Assembly: GCA_026770025.1 (NCBI GenBank)
Contig: JAMXDE010000011.1
Coordinates: forward strand, 1,364,001-1,428,000
Direction of reading: 5' to 3'
DNA: 64,000 nucleotides
Source: Craspedostauros australis
Taxonomy: Eukaryota > Bacillariophyta > Bacillariophyceae > Mastogloiales > Achnanthaceae
Below, piece after piece: positions 42,449 to 51,216 of the stretch. Position 1 is the stretch's first letter; every line of letters starts with the position of its first letter. The position numbers and the translations under genes were made by a program. The notes under the pieces were generated by a model. The model saw only the letters and a program-made list of their open reading frames with translations, had not been told where the DNA came from and did not search any database.

Positions 42449-43113
42449 GCTGGACGGTCTCCTTCCACGAGATGGCGCCACTTGTGATGGTTCGAAGGCT
42501 TCAGCGCCTCTTGCTGGCTTCCAGTCCACGCTTTTGCTTCTGTCGTTGCTCTGCACTACGACTATATGTGCCAATGCCGACAATGTATCTCACACTCCTG
42601 CCTTGGTGTCTGAATCATTTGCGCCTCCCGACGTTCTGCGAGACTCTGTGGTGGTGTCCAACGAACCGCGATGGCGCCATCGCGCCAACCCGCGATCGTG
42701 TTCTTGCCACCACCTTTCATCGCCTTTTCGCCACCAATCTTTCTCTCCCGTACATTCTGCGCGTACAAAAATGTCTGGTTTTCTGGGGATGTGTCATTGT
42801 TTGGATTGATGTGGCCTGGTCAGCGGGTGGGTGGACAGACAGTGCAGATGGTAGTATCTAGGTACTTGTCCAAACATCCTTGTTGGATAAGTTCCCATCT
42901 CTTTTGGAAATCTGTATTTTGCGAGAAAGTACTATCACAATGATCTTTCGCGCCATCACCGAGACTGTCGAAAACAAACAGAACAACCACAAGAACAATC
43001 TCGACAAGCCACGCCTTGTACTATATTCGGGAGTATCGATGGTGGTGATGGTGCCGCGATGTGCAATACAAATGCAATAGAAGGAGCCGATAGCAGATAG
43101 ATCCATTGCAACC
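42449..43113. promoter_or_regulatory. Divergent intergenic region, nucleotidyltransferase / beta-helix protein
   Basis: 665 bp holding both promoters. GCAATACAAATGCAATAG (43062-43080) lies 34-50 bases before the beta-helix ATG and resembles the element before XRN2. No gene seen. Confidence 0.5.
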
Positions 43114-46100
43114 ATGAAAGCAATGAGGATGGGCGCGATGAGGACACGGATGCTGATTCTCCTCTTCGCGCGAGCCTTCGCTTCAGTTGGGGCCGACCTC
43201 AATGTCACTCAATTGGACTGCGGAATGAGGGTCCTCGCACTCAAGTTTGCGTCGCAGACTCTCCGCTCACGCACATCCGTTCATATCAGTCCTCATCTTC
43301 TCAACCACAACAACAACAACGAATGCGTGGGCGTTGCGAGAGGCACTCACTGCAACAGCGAGGTGCTACGCCACGTTCGCGAGGCGCTGGAGATGGATTG
43401 GCTATGTCCCGACTTCGGCGCTCCTCGCGACAGCGGCCACACCAACCATGACGACAACGGCATTCGCAATGACGTAGCACAGCAGGATATCACACGATCC
43501 AATGCCAACGATATCGACTGTCCTTTGGATTGTCCACGCTGTTGTGTGTACGTTGCTCCATCATCCATAACCCTGCAGGAAGATGGCCAACATGCTCACA
43601 CAGGGTTTCTGTTTCATCGCCAACCATCGGCTTCGTCGTCGACGCATCCTGATGGATCCTTCGATCGCCCGTTCATATCCATTCATGATGCAATCGCGCA
43701 TGTACGGCGAATGCGCAGTCACCATCGCAAACATGCCTTTCGCCGCAACATCAACATCACCGCCAATCACAACAGCACTCAAGGCGAGCGGAGCAGGCGA
43801 AGGGACAATGATTCACATCACTCGTCCATCCCAAGTCGCTTCCATGTGGTGTTACGACAAGGAGTGCATCACATGCTGAAGACGCTGGTGCTCACAGCCG
43901 ACGACAGCAATATCACGATTCGGAGTATCGTGGGCGAACACGCCACAATCGGAGGCGGCGTGCCGTTGCCACCTGACCTTCCTTGGCGGCCATGCCAGTC
44001 GCCACGGTGCGCCACCTCCTCCATTCTCGTTGCCAATTTGGGCACCATCCTCTCGCCTGAAGCACATGCGCCGAATCCACCGTCCTTGTTCACCTCGACC
44101 GCCAGGTACATCCGAGCCAGGTACCCCAACTCCAACCCAGAGACGGACCAATGGGGCTACGCGTCCCACAACCGGGCCAACTACTCGATACCTTCCCACG
44201 ATGTGTTGGAATGGCGCAAGCCAGAGCCTGACCCCAGCAACGTCCCCAATTTCACGTACATTGATTTCGCGTCAAACCGCGACTGCAGCATTCCTCAGAA
44301 GCACGACAGTGCGCAAGATGGCTACAACCTCTACGCATCCGGTCACGGTGGCGTATGCGCCACACTCTGGGGACCCGGCGCAGACAGCTACTGGTGTTCC
44401 AACGCCAGTTCCGGTGGTTGGGCGGAAGTGGATCAGGAATGCGCCATCACAGGCCAGCTCAACATACCGGTCGGCATGACCTATAATCGATCCACGGATG
44501 TCGGACAGTTCTTGCAAACGACCAAGAACTCCGCAGGGGGTATCGTGCATGCGTGGCATTCCCAAAGTTGGGCGATGCACATGTTTCAGATCGCGGCGCA
44601 CAACAAATCAAGCGCCTCCCTCACCTTCGCATCTGGTGGTGGAAAGCAGGGCGGGCGGAATTGGTGTCGATGCGATCAGTGCACGTACGCAGGCTCTTGG
44701 TGTCGGCAGCATCAGAATCCGCCGGATGATACCGACACGCGCTTGATCAGCGGATCGTGGGTCGTGGAGCATGTCCTGGAGGCCTTGGATCAGCCGGGCG
44801 AATTCTTCTATGATGCCAGCTCCATGGACCTCTACGTGTTTCCGAACCGCACCCAAGATCTGAAGGATTTCACATTCGGTTGGATCGAGAGGCTCATTGA
44901 AATTCATGATGGCGCTGTCGGTGTTCGATTGGAAGGGATCCGATTCCAGCATACGAAGGCCACGTACATGGATGGCAATTGGTCGGCACCCTCCGGTGGC
45001 GATTGGGCGTTGCACAGGAATGGTGCGGTCTTCATCGAGCAAGCCAGCAACATCACCGTCCGGAATTGTGAATTCCACCGCATCGACGGCAACGCCATCT
45101 TCCTGTCCGGGAGAACACGCCATGTGGACATCCGATACAACAAATTCGAATGGTTGGGTGAGAATGCGATTGCGACCTGGGGCAATACGGATGCGTTCGA
45201 CGCAACCGCTGGGGACTTCCCAGTCTCCACCTTCATCGAAGGCAACGTGATGAGAGAAGTTGGGATCTATCAGAAGCAATCTTCCGGCATCGGACAGGCC
45301 AAAGCGGCCAAGACCACCATCCGGAAGAATATCATGTTCAACATGCCGCGGGCGGCAATCAACTTCAATGACATGGTGGGTGGCGGCGACATTATCGAAG
45401 GCAACCTCATCTTCAACACCTGCCGCGAATCCGGCGATCACGGTCCCATCAATTCATGGGATCGTCAACCATTCCTGACGACGTTGCGGGATGGCATCAC
45501 ACCGTCCTTCCGGCCGCTGCATCGACAGATCCGCAGCAATTTCATATTCGCCAACTATGGTGGTAGTCAGGGAGTGGACAATGATGACGGTTCCTCGTGG
45601 TACAACATTTCCCGCAATGTCTTTTACATGGCCGAAGGCTTCAAGATGGACTACGGTGGTCATGATTCCATCTTCCATGACAATCTGATTCTATCCTATC
45701 CCTACGACAACAGCCAATGCTTCAACGTGGCATCCTTTTTGAAAGACCACGAGGACCGGCTGTACAACAACATCTGCGTCGTTGGACTGGGCCGACACTT
45801 CCTGGATTCGGGTTGCGGAAATCCAACTTGCGCATCGCAAGCACCCGTCGATGAGACTTCCATGGAAGTTGTGGGATACATCTGGGAAGATTGCGATAAG
45901 ACTCGCTTGCGTCTGTCCAACAACACGTACTTCACGAACAATGGCACGGCCGTGATCCATTGCGGCGGCCGTCAGCACACGATTGAAGAGATGCAACGTC
46001 TGCATGGATTGGAGGTGGGCTCGACGTATCACAAAACACCGCGGGCACGAGCGCTGGTTGACATGGCGTCCGCCATGCTGTTCAATGGTGATGCTGAACA

Positions 46101-46206
46101 CCTGCTGCCTCAGCGGTTGCCCACGTCGCCGTTGCCACCAGCAACAGCGACATCGACAGAGCCTGCGACAGCAAAGTTGCGTTCCTTGCGAATGCCCCGA
46201 CGTTGA
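43114..46206 (+). CDS. Secreted right-handed parallel beta-helix protein
   Basis: Intronless, 1030 aa, ATG at 43114. A basic start and the hydrophobic MLILLFARAFASVGA indicate a signal peptide with export to the secretory pathway or cell surface. From about residue 185, GSFDRPFISIHDAIAHVR is the usual entry of pectate-lyase-like beta-helix proteins. Many short repeated strands follow, such as NITVRNCEFHRIDGNAIFLS, VDIRYNKFEWLGENAI and TTIRKNIMFNMPRAAI, the right-handed helix pattern. A His/Cys-rich insertion (about 500-545, WCRCDQCTYAGSWC) interrupts it. Several N-x-S/T sites fit a glycoprotein. Substrate is unknown: polysaccharide cleavage or binding is likely for the fold, but I cannot identify catalytic residues. 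The gene lies in the spacer between the two carnitine acyltransferase arms. Confidence 0.85.
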   Translation: MKAMRMGAMRTRMLILLFARAFASVGADLNVTQLDCGMRVLALKFASQTLRSRTSVHISPHLLNHNNNNECVGVARGTHCNSEVLRHVREALEMDWLCPDFGAPRDSGHTNHDDNGIRNDVAQQDITRSNANDIDCPLDCPRCCVYVAPSSITLQEDGQHAHTGFLFHRQPSASSSTHPDGSFDRPFISIHDAIAHVRRMRSHHRKHAFRRNINITANHNSTQGERSRRRDNDSHHSSIPSRFHVVLRQGVHHMLKTLVLTADDSNITIRSIVGEHATIGGGVPLPPDLPWRPCQSPRCATSSILVANLGTILSPEAHAPNPPSLFTSTARYIRARYPNSNPETDQWGYASHNRANYSIPSHDVLEWRKPEPDPSNVPNFTYIDFASNRDCSIPQKHDSAQDGYNLYASGHGGVCATLWGPGADSYWCSNASSGGWAEVDQECAITGQLNIPVGMTYNRSTDVGQFLQTTKNSAGGIVHAWHSQSWAMHMFQIAAHNKSSASLTFASGGGKQGGRNWCRCDQCTYAGSWCRQHQNPPDDTDTRLISGSWVVEHVLEALDQPGEFFYDASSMDLYVFPNRTQDLKDFTFGWIERLIEIHDGAVGVRLEGIRFQHTKATYMDGNWSAPSGGDWALHRNGAVFIEQASNITVRNCEFHRIDGNAIFLSGRTRHVDIRYNKFEWLGENAIATWGNTDAFDATAGDFPVSTFIEGNVMREVGIYQKQSSGIGQAKAAKTTIRKNIMFNMPRAAINFNDMVGGGDIIEGNLIFNTCRESGDHGPINSWDRQPFLTTLRDGITPSFRPLHRQIRSNFIFANYGGSQGVDNDDGSSWYNISRNVFYMAEGFKMDYGGHDSIFHDNLILSYPYDNSQCFNVASFLKDHEDRLYNNICVVGLGRHFLDSGCGNPTCASQAPVDETSMEVVGYIWEDCDKTRLRLSNNTYFTNNGTAVIHCGGRQHTIEEMQRLHGLEVGSTYHKTPRARALVDMASAMLFNGDAEHLLPQRLPTSPLPPATATSTEPATAKLRSLRMPRR

Positions 46207-46317
46207 ATGTAAGAATGTGAACTTTTATACTTGATCACGGTGCTGTCGTATGCATCTAACTCTTACTGGTATTCATGTCCCATTATTCCACTCACCAACG
46301 GCTGCAATGCTATCCAC

Positions 46318-48552
46318 CTACAATTTGCTCACTGGTTTCGCAGCTGCTGTTGCCTCGAGGATGATCTTCATTTCGAGCAAGGCCTCCTCCAGAAGCTCCG
46401 ACAGCTTGTCTGTCCACTCGAGGTGCTTCAATGCGGTGACGCAGAACACGCAGGACTTGGCGTGGATGGAATACGCCAAACCGACGCCATCCGGCACCAC
46501 CTCGCCGTACCCCCACAGAGCAAAGCGTGGATGGCTGAGCTGGCTTGTGCTCATGCGCCAGCGCTTGGCCCGAGCGAAGAGCTCGTTGGACATGAGGGCG
46601 GGTACCGATTCGTGGGCCTTGACCATCATGGATAATCCAAGGAGGTGGCGGTCGACACCCTGCGCGCGCCCAGCCTTGCGCATGTACTTGTTGTGGTCCG
46701 CGACCGCAACTTTGAGCGCCTTCTTGATTTTGACGCTTTGGAATGCATTGACCCTTGCGAGCGTTGCTCTGGGACCCATCATCTTGACGAATGTCTCCAT
46801 GCTGCGAGAGACAGTACGGGTCGTCTCCGTACGACCATGCAAGAAACGACGCACCTGCGTTGCCTCATACGTACCCACCATCTCACCAAACAGACGGAAT
46901 GATGCCACCTGCATCGCTGCCTGAACAAACGCATCCGGAGAAAAACCATTCTGCTTCATCCATCCAGACCCATACCCATGGAAGCTCTGCACATGTAGAT
47001 CGTGACTCTTGATGAGACCATGGAACGAAGCCTGTGCAACATCCACAAGATCAACAATCATCTTGCTATCCGAGCTGGCACTGTTCGCACCATTGGCAAC
47101 ACCGTTGGGACCACCATGGGTGGAAGACAAGATCTCACCAAACAGCTCATTCACCATCGATGACACATCCATCATCAATGACGATGACGCTCCTGCTTCT
47201 GTGCCATACTTGGCATGAGATCGACGCTTGGCCTCAGCATACGTCACTCCTGTGATGTAGTCCGCATACCTCACACATGGCATGCCATCCATCATCGAAT
47301 GCTCACCCAAGAACCCACTCTTCCCGTTCTCGGACACGCACACCTGGATCGACTTGTCAAACCAACGGTTGTGACCGCCCTTCATCCCTCCCGTCCAGCA
47401 CATCTCCCCACACTCCTGTCGCGACACAGGCGAGTGATCATCGAGGTTGAGAAGGATGGCACCGCTCTCCAAGCGCTCCAGATCCTTGCCAAAGGCATCA
47501 CCACCGATATCGAGGAGCTGCTGTCTGCCATCAGCCCAGTCATCTCTGTTCTGGCTGGTCAGCAAACCCAGCTTGGCTCGTGGTGACAGTGACAATGTCA
47601 TACCTGAAGCCATGTCTGATGTCACATCTAACGCCATATCGGATGCCATATCGGATGCACCAACACATGATAGATCATCCGCCATCTCAATACAACGCTC
47701 CAACTGAGCCTCCAACACCTCGATGGGCAACGGATCCTGACTCTCACCGTCCACCAGCTCGATTGAGAAGAAGTATCCCTTGCGACTCACGATGCTGTGG
47801 GTGTGCTGGCTGGGATCGTACATGCGATACGCATCCTGCTGTCGTTGTGGCACACGACAGGAGTTGAACATGTACTTGTATGCGACAGAGCACAACGGGG
47901 CTTGGTTGCCTCTTGTCTTGCTTCCGATGACCTCAGCTGTGAGCTGTCCCGTGCACACCATCTTTCGAAACTCTGCGGTACTGTACAGCAGAGCTGCACC
48001 TCGTTGGACGTTCACCTTGGCACTGCTACTGATATTGCCACTGACACTGTTGCTGTTGCAAGCAGTGTAATGAAGGGTGGGATCATCGAGGAAGTGAAAG
48101 AAGTAGGACACGTTGACCACCACAGGATCTCTCACTTGGAGGTATCCCATCTGATTCCACCACATCTGCAGCCATGATGAGTCCTTGTTCCCTTCATCCT
48201 CACGTCTTTGAATGAGGCGCTGTTGCAGTTGTTGTGCCTGTTGTGGAAAGTCGTGACATGCCTGTTTGAGTGCTTGTTGTTCGTCGGTTGTTCTGGCCAG
48301 AGGCAATGCGGTTGGGAGGAATCGTTGGATGGTGTCTTCGATGGAGGGGACGGGGAGCCTTGGGATGGTGTGCTGGTGTTGGTAGAGCGGTCCTCCGATG
48401 AGTCGTTCGATGTGCTGTTCGTCGCGGTAGTCACCGATGGACTCGATCATCTTGCTTGGCCATTTCTTCATCATGTTGGTGATGATCATTCTTTCGTTGT
48501 CTCTCTCCCTGTTTCCCTGATTGCTCTGGATTGTGAGCACAACTGCACTCAT
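46318..48552 (-). CDS. Carnitine O-acyltransferase, right copy, peroxisomal (C-terminal SKL)
   Basis: Intronless, 744 aa from ATG 48552 (MSAVVLTIQSN); the frame opens further upstream only to a GTG. The last three residues are SKL, the classical type 1 peroxisomal targeting signal. The body carries the same family motifs as the left copy (HNRWFDKSIQ, GEHSMMDGMP with the catalytic His, MSTS, VVPDGVGLAYSI). The core is nearly identical to the left gene. The N-terminal 30 residues are unrelated to the left copy's presequence, and the C-terminal 150 residues are only about half identical. The likely role is to export acyl groups from peroxisomal beta-oxidation as carnitine esters, for use by the mitochondrial partner. 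That pairing is inferred from the signals. Confidence 0.93.
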   Translation of the reverse strand: MSAVVLTIQSNQGNRERDNERMIITNMMKKWPSKMIESIGDYRDEQHIERLIGGPLYQHQHTIPRLPVPSIEDTIQRFLPTALPLARTTDEQQALKQACHDFPQQAQQLQQRLIQRREDEGNKDSSWLQMWWNQMGYLQVRDPVVVNVSYFFHFLDDPTLHYTACNSNSVSGNISSSAKVNVQRGAALLYSTAEFRKMVCTGQLTAEVIGSKTRGNQAPLCSVAYKYMFNSCRVPQRQQDAYRMYDPSQHTHSIVSRKGYFFSIELVDGESQDPLPIEVLEAQLERCIEMADDLSCVGASDMASDMALDVTSDMASGMTLSLSPRAKLGLLTSQNRDDWADGRQQLLDIGGDAFGKDLERLESGAILLNLDDHSPVSRQECGEMCWTGGMKGGHNRWFDKSIQVCVSENGKSGFLGEHSMMDGMPCVRYADYITGVTYAEAKRRSHAKYGTEAGASSSLMMDVSSMVNELFGEILSSTHGGPNGVANGANSASSDSKMIVDLVDVAQASFHGLIKSHDLHVQSFHGYGSGWMKQNGFSPDAFVQAAMQVASFRLFGEMVGTYEATQVRRFLHGRTETTRTVSRSMETFVKMMGPRATLARVNAFQSVKIKKALKVAVADHNKYMRKAGRAQGVDRHLLGLSMMVKAHESVPALMSNELFARAKRWRMSTSQLSHPRFALWGYGEVVPDGVGLAYSIHAKSCVFCVTALKHLEWTDKLSELLEEALLEMKIILEATAAAKPVSKL
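46774..48463 (-). repeat. Right arm of the inverted duplication
   Basis: Reverse complement of 36897-38595 apart from scattered base changes and one 9-bp length difference. The 8.2-kb spacer between the arms holds the left gene's C-terminal coding end, the TUT/Trf4-like gene, the beta-helix gene and the right gene's C-terminal coding end. Confidence 0.95.
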
Positions 48553-49234
48553 CGTTTCTTTGTTGTCGCTTTGAATTGTTGCCTGCTTCCCTCGCACAAC
48601 AGTGTTTGCGCTCTCTGTAGGCCTCCAGGTTGAGTGTCTGGTGTTTGGGTGTTTGGATGACCCTGGTGTTTGAGTGTTTCAATGATTGGGTGTTTGGTAT
48701 TCTATTTTCGTGTTTGATGCTTGATGTCTTGACGCCTCGCAAAAGATGTCTGTGACGCATTGCACGGATGCGAACCCACGTCACAGGAAGTCATGAATCG
48801 CCAATTGAAACAAGAGCCAACCGTCTCAGTCTATTGGAGGGGAAGACAGAGCGCACGTCAAAAGGAAAGATGGAGAGAAAGCGAATTCTTTGCAGACACA
48901 TCTTGGGGCTCCGGCTTGTCCTCGTTGCAAGATCTACAAGTAGAGTCGTCGAATGCTCCTAAAGTTCTTGTTATATGCTCCTCATGCAATGGTTGTTCTT
49001 GTTCAAATACTGTCGCTCTTCACCGTTGCCGATGCCTTCGTTGACACAAGTCTGCCGCAACAACATTTGGAGTCCGACACACTTCTTCACGAAGGCTAGT
49101 GCTTTTCGAACTGAGTGTCTGTTGTTACTGATGTTCATGCTTTTCTCCGATTCTCTCTCTCTGTGTGTGTGTCTCTTGAAGTATGCAGAGAGAGGCACTC
49201 CGACTATTCGTGTTGGAACCGCACGCGAACGCAT
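48553..49234. other. Intergenic region
   Basis: 682 bp from the start of the right carnitine acyltransferase gene to the 3' end of the next minus-strand gene. It has a GTGTTTGGGTGTTTGGATG-like degenerate repeat at about 48640-48700. No gene seen. Confidence 0.5.
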
Positions 49235-49672
49235 TCACTTCTTCATGGTGATCTTTCCGTTGCCCTCGATCGTGAGAACATCGCCTTCCAACTGGATCGA
49301 ATTCATGTCCGACAGATCCTTGGTGAAGAAGTTGACCAACCGGAAGAGATGTTCGGGCACGGCCATGCGCGTCGATCGCACGAAGCCGAATTGGGCCGTG
49401 CGCGAGTCGCCCTCACCACCCGTCAGTTCGAACCTGGTCGACATGTTATTTCCAATCTTGAAGGACATGGCCAAGCGATCGTCGGTGTCGCCCTGCGTGA
49501 TCTCGAAGACGAAGTCGCCAACGGAGGTGTCGATGTCCTCTCCGTCCTTCGTCGTGACGGTCTGCAGGTGATAGGTATTCGCAAATTGGGAGGCTGCCAT
49601 GGCGGACGGGACGGTGGCAATCAGGAGGATCACCGAGAGCGAGAAGATGACCGAAAGGAGGCTCGATTTCAT
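49235..49672 (-). CDS. Small secreted protein, META/HslJ-like domain
   Basis: 145 aa from ATG 49672. Residues 1-27 are a strong signal peptide ending SAMA-A. The mature part of about 118 residues is beta-rich. Its end, RSTRMAVPEHLFRLVNFF then LEGDVLTIEGNGKITMKK, resembles the close of META/HslJ domains (T.M..P.....E..f ... GD.L.L....G...), but the full domain pattern is not certain. META proteins in bacteria and protists are linked to stress or virulence; no role is claimed here. CAATACCAATACC lies about 70 bases ahead of the start on the sense strand. The next gene diverges from it and also encodes a small secreted protein. Confidence 0.65.
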   Translation of the reverse strand: MKSSLLSVIFSLSVILLIATVPSAMAASQFANTYHLQTVTTKDGEDIDTSVGDFVFEITQGDTDDRLAMSFKIGNNMSTRFELTGGEGDSRTAQFGFVRSTRMAVPEHLFRLVNFFTKDLSDMNSIQLEGDVLTIEGNGKITMKK

Positions 49673-50191
49673 TGTCGTATGTATGGATAATGTGAGTCTC
49701 TGCGTGTGTGTGCGAATGTGTCGGTGATGCGTTTGGTTGGGTATTGGTATTGGTATTGTGACGAGCTACGTACGATTGAGTGGTGCGATGCTCGCAACGC
49801 AGTTGTTGCTTGCGTTGTGTCCGCCTCCCCTTCCTCTGTTCGATGAATTCGTTCTTTCCGTTTCTGAAACTGCTGAATGAATCAAGAACACGACCAAACG
49901 GGATTGGGTTTTATTTTCTCGTTGTGCTTGGATCGTGACTGGGTTGGTTCATACCACCCACATCCAAGACTCAAACTCGAAGCGCGATAGTATCGATAAG
50001 ATCTATGTATTGTAACTTACCGCTGCTTCCAATCTGAAAACTCTTGTCTTTCTGGTTGGATCTTGCGCGAACAGATGACGCAACGCGCAACATTCACTCC
50101 GCTCCACCCCACCGTCCCACTTATTCTACAATTGGATCTCTGGCATCATTCCAGAACAAAAGACCACCGCCGCTGCAAGATCACAGCCGCA
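49673..50191. promoter_or_regulatory. Divergent promoter region of two secreted-protein genes
   Basis: 519 bp between two divergent genes for small secreted proteins. Contains GGTATTGGTATTGGTATTG at 49740-49758, which reads CAATACCAATACC on the strand of the left gene. An AT-rich GATAGTATCGATAAGATC stretch lies near 49985. Confidence 0.45.
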
Positions 50192-50884
50192 ATGATGCGA
50201 GCCATTCAATTCCCCGGCGCCATCCTCGTCGGCGCGGCGGTGTTACTGTGTGTAGTACCGCCGTCGCTTGGCGCAACGCCTCAGTGCATCGGCTTCTCAT
50301 GGACCGCCAATCTGAACAAACGCACGGGGATTGCGAGTGCGGAGGAAACCACCGTCATGCGTCATGTAGAAACGAAGGCAATGCGCGGCATGTTCCAATC
50401 CATGGTGCGCGCGTACCCGTTGTGGTTGTGCCGACCGCACATGACGTTCGGTCTGTTCCGGGCATCACAACAGGAGGATGGTTCCACGCATCTCCAGCTG
50501 CGGCTTGGGGGAGTCACGATGCTTACGTTCGGTGCGGCGCGGGATGTCAGCAAAGTCGGCTCGTCCGATGTGAACATGATCATCCCAGTCAAGGGCGGGT
50601 TGCTGTCGCTCAAGACAGACGATAATCAAGATCGAGGCCGGTTGGAGTTTATGCTGTCGATGCAAAGCGATACGAGTAAGACGAGAGAGGATGAGGATCG
50701 TTTCATGACGATCTCGACGAGAATAGCCGGGAATTACCGACCGACGCTGGCAGGTGCTGCGCCTGTGCCTTCGCCCCGCGCAGCGTTGTATAGATGCACG
50801 CAATCCATCGTTCATGCCTATGTCATGTGGAGGTTTCATCGGAGCTTCCGTCAGCAGATGAGAAAGCAGACAGAATACTCGTAG
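50192..50884 (+). CDS. Small secreted protein of unknown function
   Basis: 230 aa if started at MMRAIQFPGAILVGAAVLLC (ATG 50192), which gives a clean signal peptide ending SLGA. The frame also contains an ATG at 50075 that would bury the signal. The mature part holds a region with strand-like alternation (HLQLRLGGVTMLTF, VNMIIPVKGGLLSL, GRLEFMLSM) and a basic/aromatic end, IVHAYVMWRFHRSFRQQM. I do not recognise the family. The divergent neighbour is another secreted protein, so shared regulation is possible. Confidence 0.6.
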   Translation: MMRAIQFPGAILVGAAVLLCVVPPSLGATPQCIGFSWTANLNKRTGIASAEETTVMRHVETKAMRGMFQSMVRAYPLWLCRPHMTFGLFRASQQEDGSTHLQLRLGGVTMLTFGAARDVSKVGSSDVNMIIPVKGGLLSLKTDDNQDRGRLEFMLSMQSDTSKTREDEDRFMTISTRIAGNYRPTLAGAAPVPSPRAALYRCTQSIVHAYVMWRFHRSFRQQMRKQTEYS

Positions 50885-51216
50885 AATAGAGTACTCTCTT
50901 GGTATGTATTATATACACTACCGTTGCACCTGGTATACGAGGAAAGTGTTGTGCTGTGACGACACCGATTCTTTACTTTATGACACAGAGTAGATTGCCT
51001 TCTGTTCGTCCGATTGCATGCTCAATGTCCTGTGATTCAGCGTGAATGCATTGCATGACATTGCAATGGATGCAATCCAGGAACGCCAAACAACTGCATT
51101 TCCATTCGCAAATAGAGCCTGAATTCTCATGACACCCTTTGTTTGCTGTGGAACTGCATTTGGACGCTCGACCGAATTGGAATCGAAGTCACGAACAGTA
51201 AGAACGATAGCATGCT
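50885..51216. other. Convergent intergenic region
   Basis: 332 bp between two 3' ends, with GAGTACTC at 50889 and TATTATATAC near 50906. No gene seen. Confidence 0.5.

Noticed and set aside
48757-48790. GGGTTCGCATCC on the minus strand, resembling a tRNA T arm
   Set aside because: The T loop lacks the conserved A after TTCG, the stem does not pair, and no matching acceptor or D arm lies at tRNA distance.
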